DNA of 64,000 nt from Rossellomorea aquimaris (GTDB lineage: Bacteria; Bacillota; Bacilli; Bacillales; Bacillaceae_B). The notes under the pieces were generated by a model. The model saw only the letters and a list, made by a program, of their open reading frames with translations, did not search any database and was not told where the DNA came from. The translations under genes and the position numbers were made by a program. The stretch lies in assembly GCF_008180865.1 (NCBI RefSeq), contig NZ_VTEX01000001.1:1141809-1205808 (forward strand), read 5' to 3'. Of this stretch, positions 1 through 8,839 are shown piece by piece; position 1 is the stretch's first letter; the number at the start of each line of letters is the position of its first letter.

Positions 1-2
1 TA

Positions 3-254
3 AATAAAACCTTACTTGTTGGTGCGACGGTTACGGCTGGTTCATTAGGATGGATCTTATCATCGAAGGAGAAACGTAATCAGCTGCACAATGTTAAAGA
101 AGGATTGGTAACGAAATTCAAAAAGAGAAGAAAAGAAGACCTACCTGTTGAAAAAGGTGGAAATCCAGACCCTGCAAATATTGAAGACAATTCCATGGTG
201 AGTGAAGGAGCCATGACATCGGTTCAATATTACAATGAAAAAAAACAAGATTAA
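3..254 (+). CDS. C-terminal part of a hypothetical small protein (5' end outside window)
   Basis: The frame is open from the window edge to a TAA at 252-254 and gives about 83 residues. It begins with a short Gly/Thr-rich hydrophobic stretch (LLVGATVTAGSLGWIL) followed by a lysine/arginine-rich segment and an acidic, Asn-rich tail. The codon before the first visible Asn ends in TA, so the true start lies upstream. The layout resembles small YtxH-like membrane-anchored proteins, but I do not recognise a family. It is followed at once by a strong bidirectional terminator. Confidence 0.6.
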   Translation, partial: NKTLLVGATVTAGSLGWILSSKEKRNQLHNVKEGLVTKFKKRRKEDLPVEKGGNPDPANIEDNSMVSEGAMTSVQYYNEKKQD

Positions 255-296
255 AAAAGCTGAACGGGTGGGTTTAACCCCCTCGTTCAGCTTTTT
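255..296. terminator. Bidirectional intrinsic terminator
   Basis: An AGCTGAACG / CGTTCAGCT stem is flanked by an A-run on the left and a T-run on the right. It lies between convergent genes and can serve both. Confidence 0.85.
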
Positions 297-652
297 CAAT
301 TCAGCATAAAAAAATATACGGTTACAAATATAAGGACAACGGTTGCTACAATCGCCATCATCTTGATGAAGGCATCTGCAGATACAAATGTTTGTGTATT
401 TATATGTCGCCTCGTTCGGTAGTAGTTAACGGTCGATCCAATAATGATTATTAACCCGATAATGATGGAGACTGCACTGATGGAGACGGCGATTCGATCT
501 TGGACGGCATCTCCTTGAAGCGAGTTATAATGCAAGCTTGTTGTGAGGAAACCAATCCCGATAATAGCGATCGCTGTTCGAATCCATGCCAGGAATGTTC
601 GTTCGTTTGCTAAGTGCTGCTGAATATATTTTGATTCATTTGTTCCGTTCAT
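296..652 (-). CDS. DUF202 (YidH-like) small membrane protein
   Basis: A 118-aa protein with the DUF202 N-terminal signature: LANERTFLAWIRTAIA near residues 14-29. Three hydrophobic segments follow, at about residues 24-44, 55-78 and 93-116. Family members are small inner-membrane proteins of unknown function. The ATG at 650-652 opens the frame. It lies downstream of, and on the same strand as, the rhodanese-MBL gene, separated by about 100 bases holding a hairpin without a clear U-run, so read-through from the sulfur cluster is possible but unproven. Confidence 0.85.
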   Translation of the reverse strand: MNGTNESKYIQQHLANERTFLAWIRTAIAIIGIGFLTTSLHYNSLQGDAVQDRIAVSISAVSIIIGLIIIIGSTVNYYRTRRHINTQTFVSADAFIKMMAIVATVVLIFVTVYFFMLN

Positions 653-683
653 GCATGGCCACTTCCCTGGTTCTTCCTTTTAC

Positions 684-713
684 ATGCAATCATCCTCATT
701 GAGGTGATTGCAT
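684..713. repeat. Inverted repeat (hairpin) between rhodanese-MBL gene and DUF202 gene
   Basis: ATGCAATCA at 684-692 is complementary to TGATTGCAT at 705-713, with CTC/GAG extending the stem. No U-run follows on the minus strand, so this is a weak terminator at best. Confidence 0.5.
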
Positions 714-754
714 TATTTAACTATGCTCTTTTCGAACTACATTACCTTTTTAAT

Positions 755-1879
755 TTATCGCACTGCGCATCTGTTTGGACCTGTTTCCATTTCCCGTTGT
801 TCATCTTCTTCCGGATGCATATTACCCATGTTTGTTTCACGGATCTTTTCATAGCTATTTGGTTGAGGAGGAAGATTTTCCGTAACTGCTTTTCGGAATT
901 CCTGCTCATCTTCAATATTTAACCCATGATTTTCTCTATATAAAGACTTTAGAGGATGAGACACCGATCCATCTTCATTCATCTCATCGATTGTCATAAA
1001 GTGTGCAGGCAAGACAATTAAATCATCCGCAAGTCCTTTATATCTCGTATACAGAGTTTTTCTCAAGTCTCCTACCCAGTCTTCTGCTTTACCAGCTAAA
1101 TCCGGTCTGCCTATCGAATCAATAAACAGAATATCACCGGTTAATAAGTAGTGATCGTCGACGATAAATGAAGTGCTCCCAATCGTATGTCCAGGTGAGT
1201 ATACAGCTTTAATGGTCGTTTCCCCCACATGAATGACCGTGTCACCACTTAATTCTTTATATTCGTATTGAACGTCCTCTGCATCTTTAGGAGGCAAATA
1301 ATAAGGAGAATTGTATTCATTACATAAAGACCGTCCGCCTGAGATATGATCTGCATGTAGATGCGAATCAAGTACTGCCTTCACCGATACTTTATGGTCT
1401 TGAATAAATTTCTTATAAGGCTCCAAAAGTCGGCTGGGGTCAACGAAAACTACTTCTCCATTTGAAACGATCGCATAGGATAAACAACCTTTCCCAATTC
1501 GGACAAATTGATAAAGTGAACCACCTGAAACATCACCGATCTTAACCGGCTCTAAATATTCACTCCAGGCCAGCATGCCCCCGTTTACGGAATAAATGTT
1601 GTCCATTCCTGCTTCTACCAGCATCTCTGCCGTTTTCTTAGAAGAATTTCCTTTTGCACATATTACGTAAAACGCTTCATTATGTGGTAAAGTGGATTGA
1701 ACAGATCCCAGATCGTCCTTCAGTTCGGAATAAGGCTTGTTTATTATTTCTACGTTTTTCCCTTCTACCTTCCAATCATCGTAAGCATCCTTTGGACGAA
1801 CGTCCAGAATAAACATTCTTTCTCCATTAAGTATCTTTTCCGTTAGTTGTTTTGACGTCAATTCTTTTACTTTTGACAT
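755..1879 (-). CDS. Rhodanese-metallo-beta-lactamase fusion (CstB/YrkH-like persulfide dioxygenase-sulfurtransferase)
   Basis: A 374-aa two-domain protein. Residues 1-110 form a rhodanese domain with its catalytic Cys at residue 74 (VICAKG). Residues 120-345 form a metallo-beta-lactamase fold with the iron-binding signature HLHADH (173-178), His231 (GHTIGS), Asp249 (TGD) and His293 (PAHFM). The combination is typical of persulfide dioxygenases that oxidise low-molecular-weight persulfides to sulfite or thiosulfate, and of B. subtilis YrkH. It ends in NRCAVR, as does the paralogue at 7680..8807. A CstR-like operator lies about 70 bases upstream. Substrate is inferred from the family. Confidence 0.88.
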   Translation of the reverse strand: MSKVKELTSKQLTEKILNGERMFILDVRPKDAYDDWKVEGKNVEIINKPYSELKDDLGSVQSTLPHNEAFYVICAKGNSSKKTAEMLVEAGMDNIYSVNGGMLAWSEYLEPVKIGDVSGGSLYQFVRIGKGCLSYAIVSNGEVVFVDPSRLLEPYKKFIQDHKVSVKAVLDSHLHADHISGGRSLCNEYNSPYYLPPKDAEDVQYEYKELSGDTVIHVGETTIKAVYSPGHTIGSTSFIVDDHYLLTGDILFIDSIGRPDLAGKAEDWVGDLRKTLYTRYKGLADDLIVLPAHFMTIDEMNEDGSVSHPLKSLYRENHGLNIEDEQEFRKAVTENLPPQPNSYEKIRETNMGNMHPEEDEQREMETGPNRCAVR

Positions 1880-1946
1880 ATGATGAATTCCTCCCTCTTA
1901 TTATTTTCATCCCATCGTAAATAAATTATCCTATTTTCCACTTTTT

Positions 1947-1962
1947 AAACCTATAGGGGTAT
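1947..1962 (-). promoter_or_regulatory. Candidate CstR operator upstream of the rhodanese-MBL gene
   Basis: The 16-mer AAACCTATAGGGGTAT has one perfect half-site (GGGGTAT) and one degraded half. It matches the spacing of the better sites at 2771, 10250 and 10611. Its position about 70 bases before the 1879 start fits a promoter-overlapping operator. Confidence 0.55.
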
Positions 1963-2009
1963 TTAAGATAAATATTTATCAATCCGTAAATGAAAATGGA
2001 AGAAAGAAT

Positions 2010-2306
2010 TTAATCTATTTTACCTTCCCATGCAAGCATTCCGCCGTTCATATTTGTTACATTGAATCCTTGATAGTCTAGAAACTTTACAGCTTGAATG
2101 CTTCTGCCACCGGATTGACAGACCACGATGTACTCTTTCTTCTTGTCTAATTCATTCATTCGAAATTCGAGAAGTCCTAATGGAAGGTGGATACTTGATG
2201 GGATTCTCCCGCTCCTCACCTCAGCTACTTCGCGGACATCAATAATATTTAATGTTTCTCCAGCTGTTAATCGTTCATTTACCTCTTTTGCTGATATTGA
2301 ATTCAT
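2010..2306 (-). CDS. Single-domain rhodanese sulfurtransferase
   Basis: A 98-aa stand-alone rhodanese. It has the DVRE motif near residues 23-26 and the active-site loop CQSGGRS starting at Cys63, followed by the GGMLAWEG C-terminal signature. The protein should accept and pass on persulfide sulfur in the cytoplasm. It lies 38 bases downstream of the membrane-anchored rhodanese gene on the same strand, so the two are probably co-transcribed from the CstR-type promoter at 2766-2794. Confidence 0.9.
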   Translation of the reverse strand: MNSISAKEVNERLTAGETLNIIDVREVAEVRSGRIPSSIHLPLGLLEFRMNELDKKKEYIVVCQSGGRSIQAVKFLDYQGFNVTNMNGGMLAWEGKID

Positions 2307-2343
2307 TCATCTTCCCCCTATTTCATTAAGGTCATATAACTTT

Positions 2344-2706
2344 CTAATTGGACCAGGCATTCATCCCGCCTTTTACATTAGTAACGCTTGTGAACCCTTG
2401 TTTTTCAAGGATATTACAGGCACTGGCACTTCTCATACCACTTTGACAGATCACAATGATTTCTTTGTCCTTGGATAATTTGTGAGCGTTTTGCTGTAAA
2501 GATTGTAAGGGCATATTCTTAAATTGTCTGATGTGATTTTGTTTGAATTCTCCAGGCGTTCGAACATCAATAAATTGCTTATCACTGTCACCAAATAACG
2601 GTTTTAATTCAGTCGTAGAAATTTGTTTGATGTTTTTTCCTGGTTTCTTCATCATCAGAAAAAGAAAAATGAGTATAGCTAAAATAATAACTCCAATAAA
2701 TTCCAA
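2344..2706 (-). CDS. Membrane-anchored rhodanese-like sulfurtransferase
   Basis: A 120-aa protein with an N-terminal transmembrane helix (residues 2-19), a short basic linker and a rhodanese domain (about 30-119). The catalytic Cys87 sits in CQSGMRSA. The helix would hold the sulfurtransferase at the inner face of the membrane. It is the first gene after a promoter whose 17-bp spacer contains a near-perfect CstR-like operator, so it probably belongs to the persulfide-stress regulon together with the following rhodanese. Confidence 0.9.
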   Translation of the reverse strand: MEFIGVIILAILIFLFLMMKKPGKNIKQISTTELKPLFGDSDKQFIDVRTPGEFKQNHIRQFKNMPLQSLQQNAHKLSKDKEIIVICQSGMRSASACNILEKQGFTSVTNVKGGMNAWSN

Positions 2707-2765
2707 AATTTCACCTCTTCTGTCTACACTTATCTGATTCTCAAAAGCATTTATTTTATACCTCT

Positions 2766-2794
2766 ATAATATACCCCATTAGGTATTTAGTCAA
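2766..2794 (-). promoter_or_regulatory. Sigma-A promoter with CstR-like operator in its spacer
   Basis: On the minus strand, -35 TTGACT (2789-2794) and -10 TATTAT (2766-2771) are 17 bases apart. The 16-mer ATACCCCATTAGGTAT (plus strand 2771-2786) fills the spacer. The same arrangement occurs upstream of the CstR gene at 10606-10634. Confidence 0.75.
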
Positions 2795-2813
2795 GTCCTG
2801 TATCTCCAAAGAA

Positions 2814-2841
2814 AAACCGACTCTATCCTAAGAGTCGGTTT
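2814..2841 (-). terminator. Intrinsic terminator of the Gly/Pro-rich protein gene
   Basis: AAACCGACTCT (2814-2824) is an 11-bp perfect complement of AGAGTCGGTTT (2831-2841), followed by U residues on the minus strand. It begins right after the stop at 2848. Confidence 0.85.
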
Positions 2842-2847
2842 GATATT

Positions 2848-3252
2848 TTATAGATAATAATAGTAGCGTTTAGGTGGGCCCTTAAATGGGGTATTTACAA
2901 TCTGTCCTCCAAGGAAGCCTAATCCCAGACCAATTAAACCTGCACCGATTGGATTAATACCATACCCGTAGCCTCCTGCCGGCCCAAATGGTGGTGGACC
3001 GTAACCGGGCTGTGGAAATCCTTGTGGGGGAAACCCTTGTGGTCCCGATGTACTACCATAAGGTCCTTGATTATAATAACCTGGTCCTCCACCGAATCCC
3101 CCTCCTTGAAACTGGTTACTTTCCCATGGTACATAGCCTTGATACCCTCCTGGAGGATTGCCGTCATATCCAGTCCCAAGGTTTGGAAATCCGGATCCGG
3201 AATTAAATAGATTCATCAAATTCTTTCTGTATATGGTTCTCCTCTCATACAT
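2848..3252 (-). CDS. Gly/Pro/Tyr-rich low-complexity protein
   Basis: A 134-aa protein starting at the ATG at 3250-3252, which is preceded by GAGGAG at a good distance; a GTG three codons upstream overlaps this site and is less likely. After a basic N-terminus (MYERRTIYRK), the middle is dominated by Gly, Pro, Tyr and Gln repeats (GGYQGY, GPPPFGPAGGYGYG). The end holds a glycine-zipper-like hydrophobic stretch (GAGLIGLGLGFLGG) and a PPKRYYYYL tail. The composition resembles spore-coat or cell-surface proteins, but I recognise no family and assign no function. Confidence 0.65.
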   Translation of the reverse strand: MYERRTIYRKNLMNLFNSGSGFPNLGTGYDGNPPGGYQGYVPWESNQFQGGGFGGGPGYYNQGPYGSTSGPQGFPPQGFPQPGYGPPPFGPAGGYGYGINPIGAGLIGLGLGFLGGQIVNTPFKGPPKRYYYYL

Positions 3253-3492
3253 CTTCGTCACTCCTCTTTATTAGCCTATTAAGAAATGGGAAAAAGGGAA
3301 GGGCAAATGTCCATGTTCCGGGAAAAGTAGTGAGCGATGAACGGATTTCCACTCCCGAACCCTGCTGTAATTCATGCTAAAATGGAGAAAACTAATACGG
3401 TAAATGTTTCTTATATCATAAAAAATTCACTAATTTCGTCTATAATAAAACTTATGCCATTGAATGTGTAGAATGAATAGGAGTGGTTTACG

Positions 3493-4179
3493 TTGAAAAA
3501 ATGGAATGTCCTGATTGTGGATGATGAGAAGGAGATGAGGCAGCTGATCAAACTGTATTTAAACAGGGATCAGTATTTCTGCTTAGATGCAGAGAACGGT
3601 CTCGCTGCTCTTGATCAACTGAAGAAAACACATGTGGATATCATGATTGCGGATATCATGATGCCATTCATGGATGGTTATCACTTACTAAAAGAGGTTC
3701 GGGAAACAAACGAGGTGCCCTTTATCTTCCTTTCGGCAAAGGGAGATGATTTAGACAAGGTGAAAGGACTCAGGCTTGGAAGTGACGACTATATGGTTAA
3801 ACCTTTTAATGCTGAAGAACTTGTAGCACGAATCGAGACGATCCTGAGAAGATCCTACGGAACTCAATCTTCCCAACATTCGATGATTGAACGATATGGA
3901 CCGGTATCATTTAATTTAGCATCAAGGACCATTTCAGTTGGTGAACTTTCACCTCGCTTAACCTTAAAAGAATATGAACTTTTCTTGTTCCTTGCCCGTA
4001 ATCGAGGAAGAGTGTATAAGCGAGATCAGCTTCTCGATCAAGTATGGGGAAGTGATTATGAAGGTAGCGATCGTACAGTGGACACCCACATTAAAACATT
4101 AAGGCTGAAATTGAAGAACTATGGACATTTGATCGAAACCGTGTGGGGCCTTGGCTATAAGTTCGAGGGATCCGTTTGA
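3493..4179 (+). CDS. OmpR-family response regulator
   Basis: A 228-aa protein. The receiver domain (1-120) has the acidic pair Asp10/Asp11, phospho-acceptor Asp54 (IADIMMP) and Lys103 (VKPF). The winged-helix DNA-binding domain (about 130-226) carries the RTVDTHIKTLRLKLK recognition segment. The TTG start at 3493 follows an AGGAGTGG site. The stop codon overlaps the start of the following sensor kinase (TTGA), indicating translational coupling. The target genes are not evident from the sequence. Confidence 0.93.
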   Translation: MKKWNVLIVDDEKEMRQLIKLYLNRDQYFCLDAENGLAALDQLKKTHVDIMIADIMMPFMDGYHLLKEVRETNEVPFIFLSAKGDDLDKVKGLRLGSDDYMVKPFNAEELVARIETILRRSYGTQSSQHSMIERYGPVSFNLASRTISVGELSPRLTLKEYELFLFLARNRGRVYKRDQLLDQVWGSDYEGSDRTVDTHIKTLRLKLKNYGHLIETVWGLGYKFEGSV

Positions 4180-5585
4180 AAAATACAAACCTGACTCTCA
4201 ATAAAAAAGTCTCTCTGCTATTATTAAGCAGCTTATTTCTAACCATTGTCTTTTCTTTTCTTTTTATTCATTTTCTCTATAAGGATTTATATATTGGGAC
4301 CGTTAAGGATTCACTGCTCTATCAAGGACAAAGGACAGCTGATCACTATCACTATGGTGACGTAAGCGGGAGTGTAAGGGATAAAATCCTTTGGTATAAT
4401 GTGATCTCCCCTTACGAAGTGTCTGTTGTGGAAAAACTTGAAGACTTAACCAAAAGCTTCCCCTATCGTATTGACCAAAATCCTCTCATCAATAACGACG
4501 ACAAAAGAGAATTGGCTAAAGGAAATCCGGTAATGAAAGAAGGATATGTAGCAGAATTTAAGCGGAATGTGATTGGAGCTATCTTTCCTCTTATGAACGA
4601 AGAAAGATTAATGGGGTATTTACTCATTTATATCCCCTTGGCTGAAATGACGGAAGTCTTTAGTAAAGGGATCCCTATATTGGTGCTCACAGGTGTCATG
4701 TTTTATTTTGTATTGTTCTTGATCATTCAATCTTCTTTAGGATCATTATTTAAACCTGTAAGGGAAATGCAACTATTCTCAAATAAAGTCGCTAAAGGTG
4801 ATTTTTCTGGCAGGTTGAATGTCACCTCTAAAGATGAAATGGCGGAGCTTGCATTGACCTTTAATAGTATGGTCGATTCTCTGCAACATCAAGAAGAAAG
4901 AAAGCGTCAGTTCCTTTCGGATGTTGCTCATGAATTAAGGACTCCCCTAACCTATATTGGTGGATACGCAAAGGCATTGACTGACAAGGTACAAACGAAT
5001 CCTGAAGAAATGGAAGAAAGCCTGCATCTTATTCAAAAGGAATCGATACGAATGCAAAAATTAATTACTGAGCTACTTGAATTGAATAAATTGGAGGATA
5101 CATCTTTTTCTTTGGATATTGAGCCGATTGTACTCTCTCAGTTAATAATGGATTCATTAGCTCTTATACGTCCCCATGCTGAAAACAAAAAAATGGATGT
5201 CCAACATGATTTAAATGAAGGATCCATTATTAATGGGGATCCCAACCGGGTCATGCAAGTATTCTATAATATTCTTGATAATGCATTGAAATATTCTCCT
5301 GAAGAGAGTTGCATTTTCATTCAGTCCTACGAGGAAGATGGATTGGCTGTTGTACAGGTCGGGGATAACGGTATTGGCATTCCTGCAGGTTCCTTGTCCC
5401 GCATCGGAGAAAGGTTTTACCGCTCCGATTTGTCTAGAACAAGAAATACTGGAGGATACGGCCTCGGTTTATCAATCGCGAAAGAAATCATGTATAAACA
5501 CGATGGTTCTTTATCTGTAGATAGTGAAGAAGGCAAAGGAACTACCGTCTATCTAAGATTTCCTTTAATAGAAATAAAAGACTGA
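4176..5585 (+). CDS. HAMP-containing sensor histidine kinase
   Basis: A 469-aa membrane kinase. There are two transmembrane helices (about 12-34 and 167-187) around an extracytoplasmic sensing region of about 130 residues. Next come HAMP (about 188-240), a HisKA dimerisation domain with phospho-acceptor His252 (AHELRTPL), and an HATPase domain with N-box NILDNALKYS and G-boxes GDNGIG and GYGLGLS. The start is a TTG overlapping the regulator's stop. The sensing region has no motif that reveals the signal. Confidence 0.93.
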   Translation: MKNTNLTLNKKVSLLLLSSLFLTIVFSFLFIHFLYKDLYIGTVKDSLLYQGQRTADHYHYGDVSGSVRDKILWYNVISPYEVSVVEKLEDLTKSFPYRIDQNPLINNDDKRELAKGNPVMKEGYVAEFKRNVIGAIFPLMNEERLMGYLLIYIPLAEMTEVFSKGIPILVLTGVMFYFVLFLIIQSSLGSLFKPVREMQLFSNKVAKGDFSGRLNVTSKDEMAELALTFNSMVDSLQHQEERKRQFLSDVAHELRTPLTYIGGYAKALTDKVQTNPEEMEESLHLIQKESIRMQKLITELLELNKLEDTSFSLDIEPIVLSQLIMDSLALIRPHAENKKMDVQHDLNEGSIINGDPNRVMQVFYNILDNALKYSPEESCIFIQSYEEDGLAVVQVGDNGIGIPAGSLSRIGERFYRSDLSRTRNTGGYGLGLSIAKEIMYKHDGSLSVDSEEGKGTTVYLRFPLIEIKD

Positions 5586-5609
5586 GTCAATTGCAGACTC
5601 AGTCTTTTT
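5577..5609. terminator. Bidirectional terminator between sensor kinase and DUF1002 gene
   Basis: GACTGAGTC / GACTCAGTC stem with A-run before and T5 after. It overlaps the last codons of the kinase gene and can also stop the convergent minus-strand gene. Confidence 0.85.
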
Positions 5610-5632
5610 GCTAATTAATACAAAATAGTCAA

Positions 5633-6553
5633 TTACCCAAATAAATTTTTTATAGATTTAAAGAAATCAGCGATGGCATTTAACAAGCCCGTAAAGAAGT
5701 CAGACACTTTCTGCCCGAACCCTTCATCTTTGACAATTTCCTTAATCGTGGTTTGTATGTCATTCGTTAAATCATCTAATTGTTGTTGAACGTTATCAAA
5801 GTTAATATCCAGTGACCTCATTTTTTCAAACAAATCGATTAATAACTGGCGATCCTCCGGGCTTAGCTCGATGTTCAGAGTTTGGAGCTTCTCTTCAACG
5901 ATTTGTTCAACTTCTTCTTTTGTAGCAGGATCTTGTTCGGCTATTTCCTTCTTTATTTCGGTTAAGAGGTTGCTGACCTCTTCCTTATCAATCCCAGCTT
6001 CTTTGGCAAGTTCTGTTGCAACGGTCAATTCCTCGTTGGCAACTTCCATACGAACCGTATCAAGTTTCTCTCCACTAACATCATACGCTTTATATATCCC
6101 GACTAATGCAGAATGTCCACTTACCTTTACAGGGGATGCCACATCTACTACTGCGTTCTCTACCCCCGCTGTTAATAAAGCATTGGAATACATCGAATTC
6201 GTCACTTCCGTAATATTTTCCGGTGTCACAATATTAACCTTTAGACCTTCGCCTTTCTCTTTGCGAGTAATCATGGCGGAGGAAAACATGCGTGCATTCC
6301 GATTTTCACCATCAATATACTTCACAAGGTCTTCACCTGTTGCTGTAAACTCTTCTACTTGTGTTCCCTCATCAATCCCTAATTGCTCTTGAACTTCTTT
6401 TTTCTGTTTGCTTGAAAGTGTTTCTCCGTATACGGCGATAGGCAGCCCGAATTTTTCATTGATGCTTTCTTTATCATTATCTGCAGCAGATGCTGGCTGA
6501 ATGAGGCCCACCATTAGTGATAATAGTAAGGCAATACTAATCAATTTCTTCAT
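5633..6553 (-). CDS. DUF1002 family secreted protein
   Basis: A 306-aa protein with a clear Sec signal peptide (residues 1-23, cleavage after PASA). The body matches the DUF1002 pattern: a KFGLPIAVYGETLSSKQ segment and a VKVSGHSALVGIYKAY segment, then acidic helices and an amphipathic C-terminus. DUF1002 proteins are widespread extracellular or wall-associated proteins of unknown role in Firmicutes. It stands alone between a terminator and a gene-poor stretch. Confidence 0.82.
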   Translation of the reverse strand: MKKLISIALLLSLMVGLIQPASAADNDKESINEKFGLPIAVYGETLSSKQKKEVQEQLGIDEGTQVEEFTATGEDLVKYIDGENRNARMFSSAMITRKEKGEGLKVNIVTPENITEVTNSMYSNALLTAGVENAVVDVASPVKVSGHSALVGIYKAYDVSGEKLDTVRMEVANEELTVATELAKEAGIDKEEVSNLLTEIKKEIAEQDPATKEEVEQIVEEKLQTLNIELSPEDRQLLIDLFEKMRSLDINFDNVQQQLDDLTNDIQTTIKEIVKDEGFGQKVSDFFTGLLNAIADFFKSIKNLFG

Positions 6554-6743
6554 TAATCAATCTCCCTTTTCATGATGGATAGATAATAGAGCTATTCCAC
6601 TCTTCCATTGTACTAGTCTCATTAAGTATGTTCATCCATCTAGAGTCTTATTTCTTCCTGTTGATTAGACGAACAATACCAGAGGAAAGTTACAATGACT
6701 TTTTGTCCACTACTATAACATCAACGAATCCACAACACAATAA

Positions 6744-6809
6744 AGCTTAGTTCTGTTCACTGTTAATCCTCTATATGGTAGAAGATACTAGGTGAATTAG
6801 AACTAAGCT
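6744..6809. repeat. Long imperfect inverted repeat downstream of TauE gene
   Basis: The arm at 6744-6760 is complementary to 6792-6809 in 17 of 18 positions, with one extra base in the right arm and a 31-base loop. The rest of the 6554-6818 gap holds no gene I can see. It could end the sulfur operon transcript, although the U-run on the minus strand is weak. Confidence 0.55.
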
Positions 6810-6818
6810 CAAGATGAT

Positions 6819-7595
6819 TTAGAGTATATCGAGCCAGATTTTTATCGCTGTAGCCAGGATTAAAACGGCTAGAATCATTTGAAGAATCTTTGTATTCATT
6901 CTCTTTCCTGCCATTGCGCCCAGTGGAGATGCAATTAAACTAGCTACGACCATGATCATAGCCGGTAAATATTCCACTTGACCAGTCGATATCTTTCCGA
7001 CTGTTGATCCAATTGAAGAAATCAACGTGATGGCAAGGGATGAAGCGATCGTCATTCTTGTCGGAATTTTGAGGACCACCAGCATAATTGGTACTAATAG
7101 GAAAGCTCCTGCGGCTCCAACGATACCCGCTCCAATCCCGACGATCAAGGCAAGTATCGCCGCTAACCACTTGTTAAATGTAACGTCTTCGAGTTTTATA
7201 TCATCAATGCCTTTTTTGGGAATGAACATCATGATAGCTGCAATTAATGCAAGAATTCCATACACAATATTAATTCCAGCCTCACTCATGAATTTTGAAC
7301 CATACCCGCCAATGAAGCTACCGAATAAAATACTTACACCCATGTAAGTGATGAGGGTTTTATTTAAAAATCCTCCTTTTCGGTAAGCCCAGACCCCACC
7401 TAGTGTGGCAAAGAATACTTGAACTGCGCTAATACCTGAAACTTCGTGAGCAGTGAATGTTGCTACTCCAAGCAATGGCGGAATATAAAGGAGCATGGGG
7501 TATTTAATGATACTACCGCCGATCCCTACCATTCCTGATATATACGAGCCGACAAATCCGATTAAAAAGATTGTAATAATAAAGGCCAAATCCAT
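6819..7595 (-). CDS. TauE/SafE-family sulfite/anion exporter (YrkJ-like)
   Basis: A 258-aa polytopic protein with about eight hydrophobic segments, the [14 protein letters not shown] signature near the N-terminus and [12 protein letters not shown] in the second half, both typical of TauE/SafE (DUF81) permeases. In persulfide-detoxification operons these proteins are thought to export sulfite or related anions made by the dioxygenase. It is the last gene of the cluster and is separated from the rhodanese-MBL gene by a hairpin that may reduce its expression. Confidence 0.88.
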   Translation of the reverse strand: MDLAFIITIFLIGFVGSYISGMVGIGGSIIKYPMLLYIPPLLGVATFTAHEVSGISAVQVFFATLGGVWAYRKGGFLNKTLITYMGVSILFGSFIGGYGSKFMSEAGINIVYGILALIAAIMMFIPKKGIDDIKLEDVTFNKWLAAILALIVGIGAGIVGAAGAFLLVPIMLVVLKIPTRMTIASSLAITLISSIGSTVGKISTGQVEYLPAMIMVVASLIASPLGAMAGKRMNTKILQMILAVLILATAIKIWLDIL

Positions 7596-7623
7596 CGTGT
7601 TGTTCCTCCTCTTCTAATAAAAC

Positions 7624-7646
7624 GGGAACCTTTCTGGCAGGTTCCC
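7624..7646 (-). terminator. Internal terminator/attenuator before the TauE gene
   Basis: GGGAACCT (7624-7631) pairs with AGGTTCCC (7639-7646). On the minus strand it is followed by GTTTTATT. It lies between the rhodanese-MBL stop and the TauE start and would allow only partial read-through. Confidence 0.6.
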
Positions 7647-7679
7647 ATTTTGGTTATTTGTTTAGATTAGTACGATAGA

Positions 7680-8807
7680 TTAACGAACTGCACAACGATT
7701 TGGTCCAATTTCCATCTCACGCTGCTTCTCTTCATCTGGAGTTACTTTACCCATGTTCGTCTCACGAATTCCTTGATACGCGTTTGGCTGAGGTGGAAGG
7801 TTTTCAGATACTAGCTTTCTGAATTCTTCCTCGTTCTCGATATTTAAACCATGGTTTTTTGCAAATAATGTTCCCAGCTTTTCACCTACAGATCCATCTT
7901 CATTTAATTCATCAATAATCATAAAGTGGGCCGGTAAGACGGTAAGCTCCATAGAAAGGTCTTTATACCGCTTGTAAAGACTTTCTCTAAGATCAGCTAC
8001 CCAATCTTCTGCTTTCCCGGCAAGGTCAGGACGTCCAATGCTATCTACAAAAAGAATATCACCGGATAATAAATACTTTTCGTCAATGACAAATGACGTT
8101 GACCCGATTGTATGACCAGGTGAGTACAGAGCTGTAATATCAATGGTTGTATTTCCAATCACGACATTATTCCCGTCTTCAAGTGAAGCATATTCAAAGG
8201 TAACTTCTTCAGCATCTTTAGGCGGTAACCAATAGGTTGCATTTGTTGCTTCTGCAATGTTACGTCCACCAGAAATATGATCGGCATGCAAGTGAGTATC
8301 AAATACATTTGTAATCGTTGCGCCTTTTTCTTTTGCAAAGTCGATAAAGATATCAGTCATACGAGTAGCATCGACGATCGCTGCTTCACCATTGGACACC
8401 ACCATATAAGATAGACAACCTTTACCTAAACGTACAAATTGATATAGTTCTCCACCATTTGTTAATTCACCCACTTTAACAGGTTCCAAATGTTCGCTCC
8501 AGGCTTTCATTCCACCTTCGAGGTAGGATACGTCCTTCCCTTCATCTGAAAGCATATCCGCTACCATAATAGAAGAACCTTCTTTCGCACACACGACTAG
8601 AATTTCTTTATCCTTTGGTAGTTGATCCATTATTACTTCTACACCATCTAAAAGATCGAAGTATGGGATGTTTAGATATTCAAATTTTTCACCTTCAATT
8701 TTCCAATCTACAAAGGCATCTTCATTACGGACATCCAAAATGAATAAATCTTCCTTTTTCATTACTTTTTGTGCTACTTCTTTTGAATTCATTGGTTTGA
8801 CTGCCAT
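7680..8807 (-). CDS. Rhodanese-metallo-beta-lactamase fusion, second copy (YrkH/CstB-like)
   Basis: A 375-aa paralogue of the 755..1879 protein with the same domain order: rhodanese (1-110, Cys73 in VVCAKEG), then a metallo-beta-lactamase with HLHADH at 172-177, GHTIGS, SGDILF and PAHF. The C-terminus is again NRCAVR. Expected role: oxidation of thiol persulfides with transfer of sulfane sulfur. It lies within the TusA-DsrE-TusA/rhodanese-MBL-TauE order of B. subtilis yrkIEFHJ. Two active-looking copies within 6 kb suggest dosage or substrate specialisation. Confidence 0.9.
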   Translation of the reverse strand: MAVKPMNSKEVAQKVMKKEDLFILDVRNEDAFVDWKIEGEKFEYLNIPYFDLLDGVEVIMDQLPKDKEILVVCAKEGSSIMVADMLSDEGKDVSYLEGGMKAWSEHLEPVKVGELTNGGELYQFVRLGKGCLSYMVVSNGEAAIVDATRMTDIFIDFAKEKGATITNVFDTHLHADHISGGRNIAEATNATYWLPPKDAEEVTFEYASLEDGNNVVIGNTTIDITALYSPGHTIGSTSFVIDEKYLLSGDILFVDSIGRPDLAGKAEDWVADLRESLYKRYKDLSMELTVLPAHFMIIDELNEDGSVGEKLGTLFAKNHGLNIENEEEFRKLVSENLPPQPNAYQGIRETNMGKVTPDEEKQREMEIGPNRCAVR

Positions 8808-8839
8808 TAATTTAACCTCCCTGTATTAGTGGTATCATC

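Noticed and set aside
704..922. Plus-strand open frame opposite the rhodanese-MBL gene
   Set aside because: It mirrors the minus-strand coding sequence, lacks a ribosome binding site and gives no recognisable protein.
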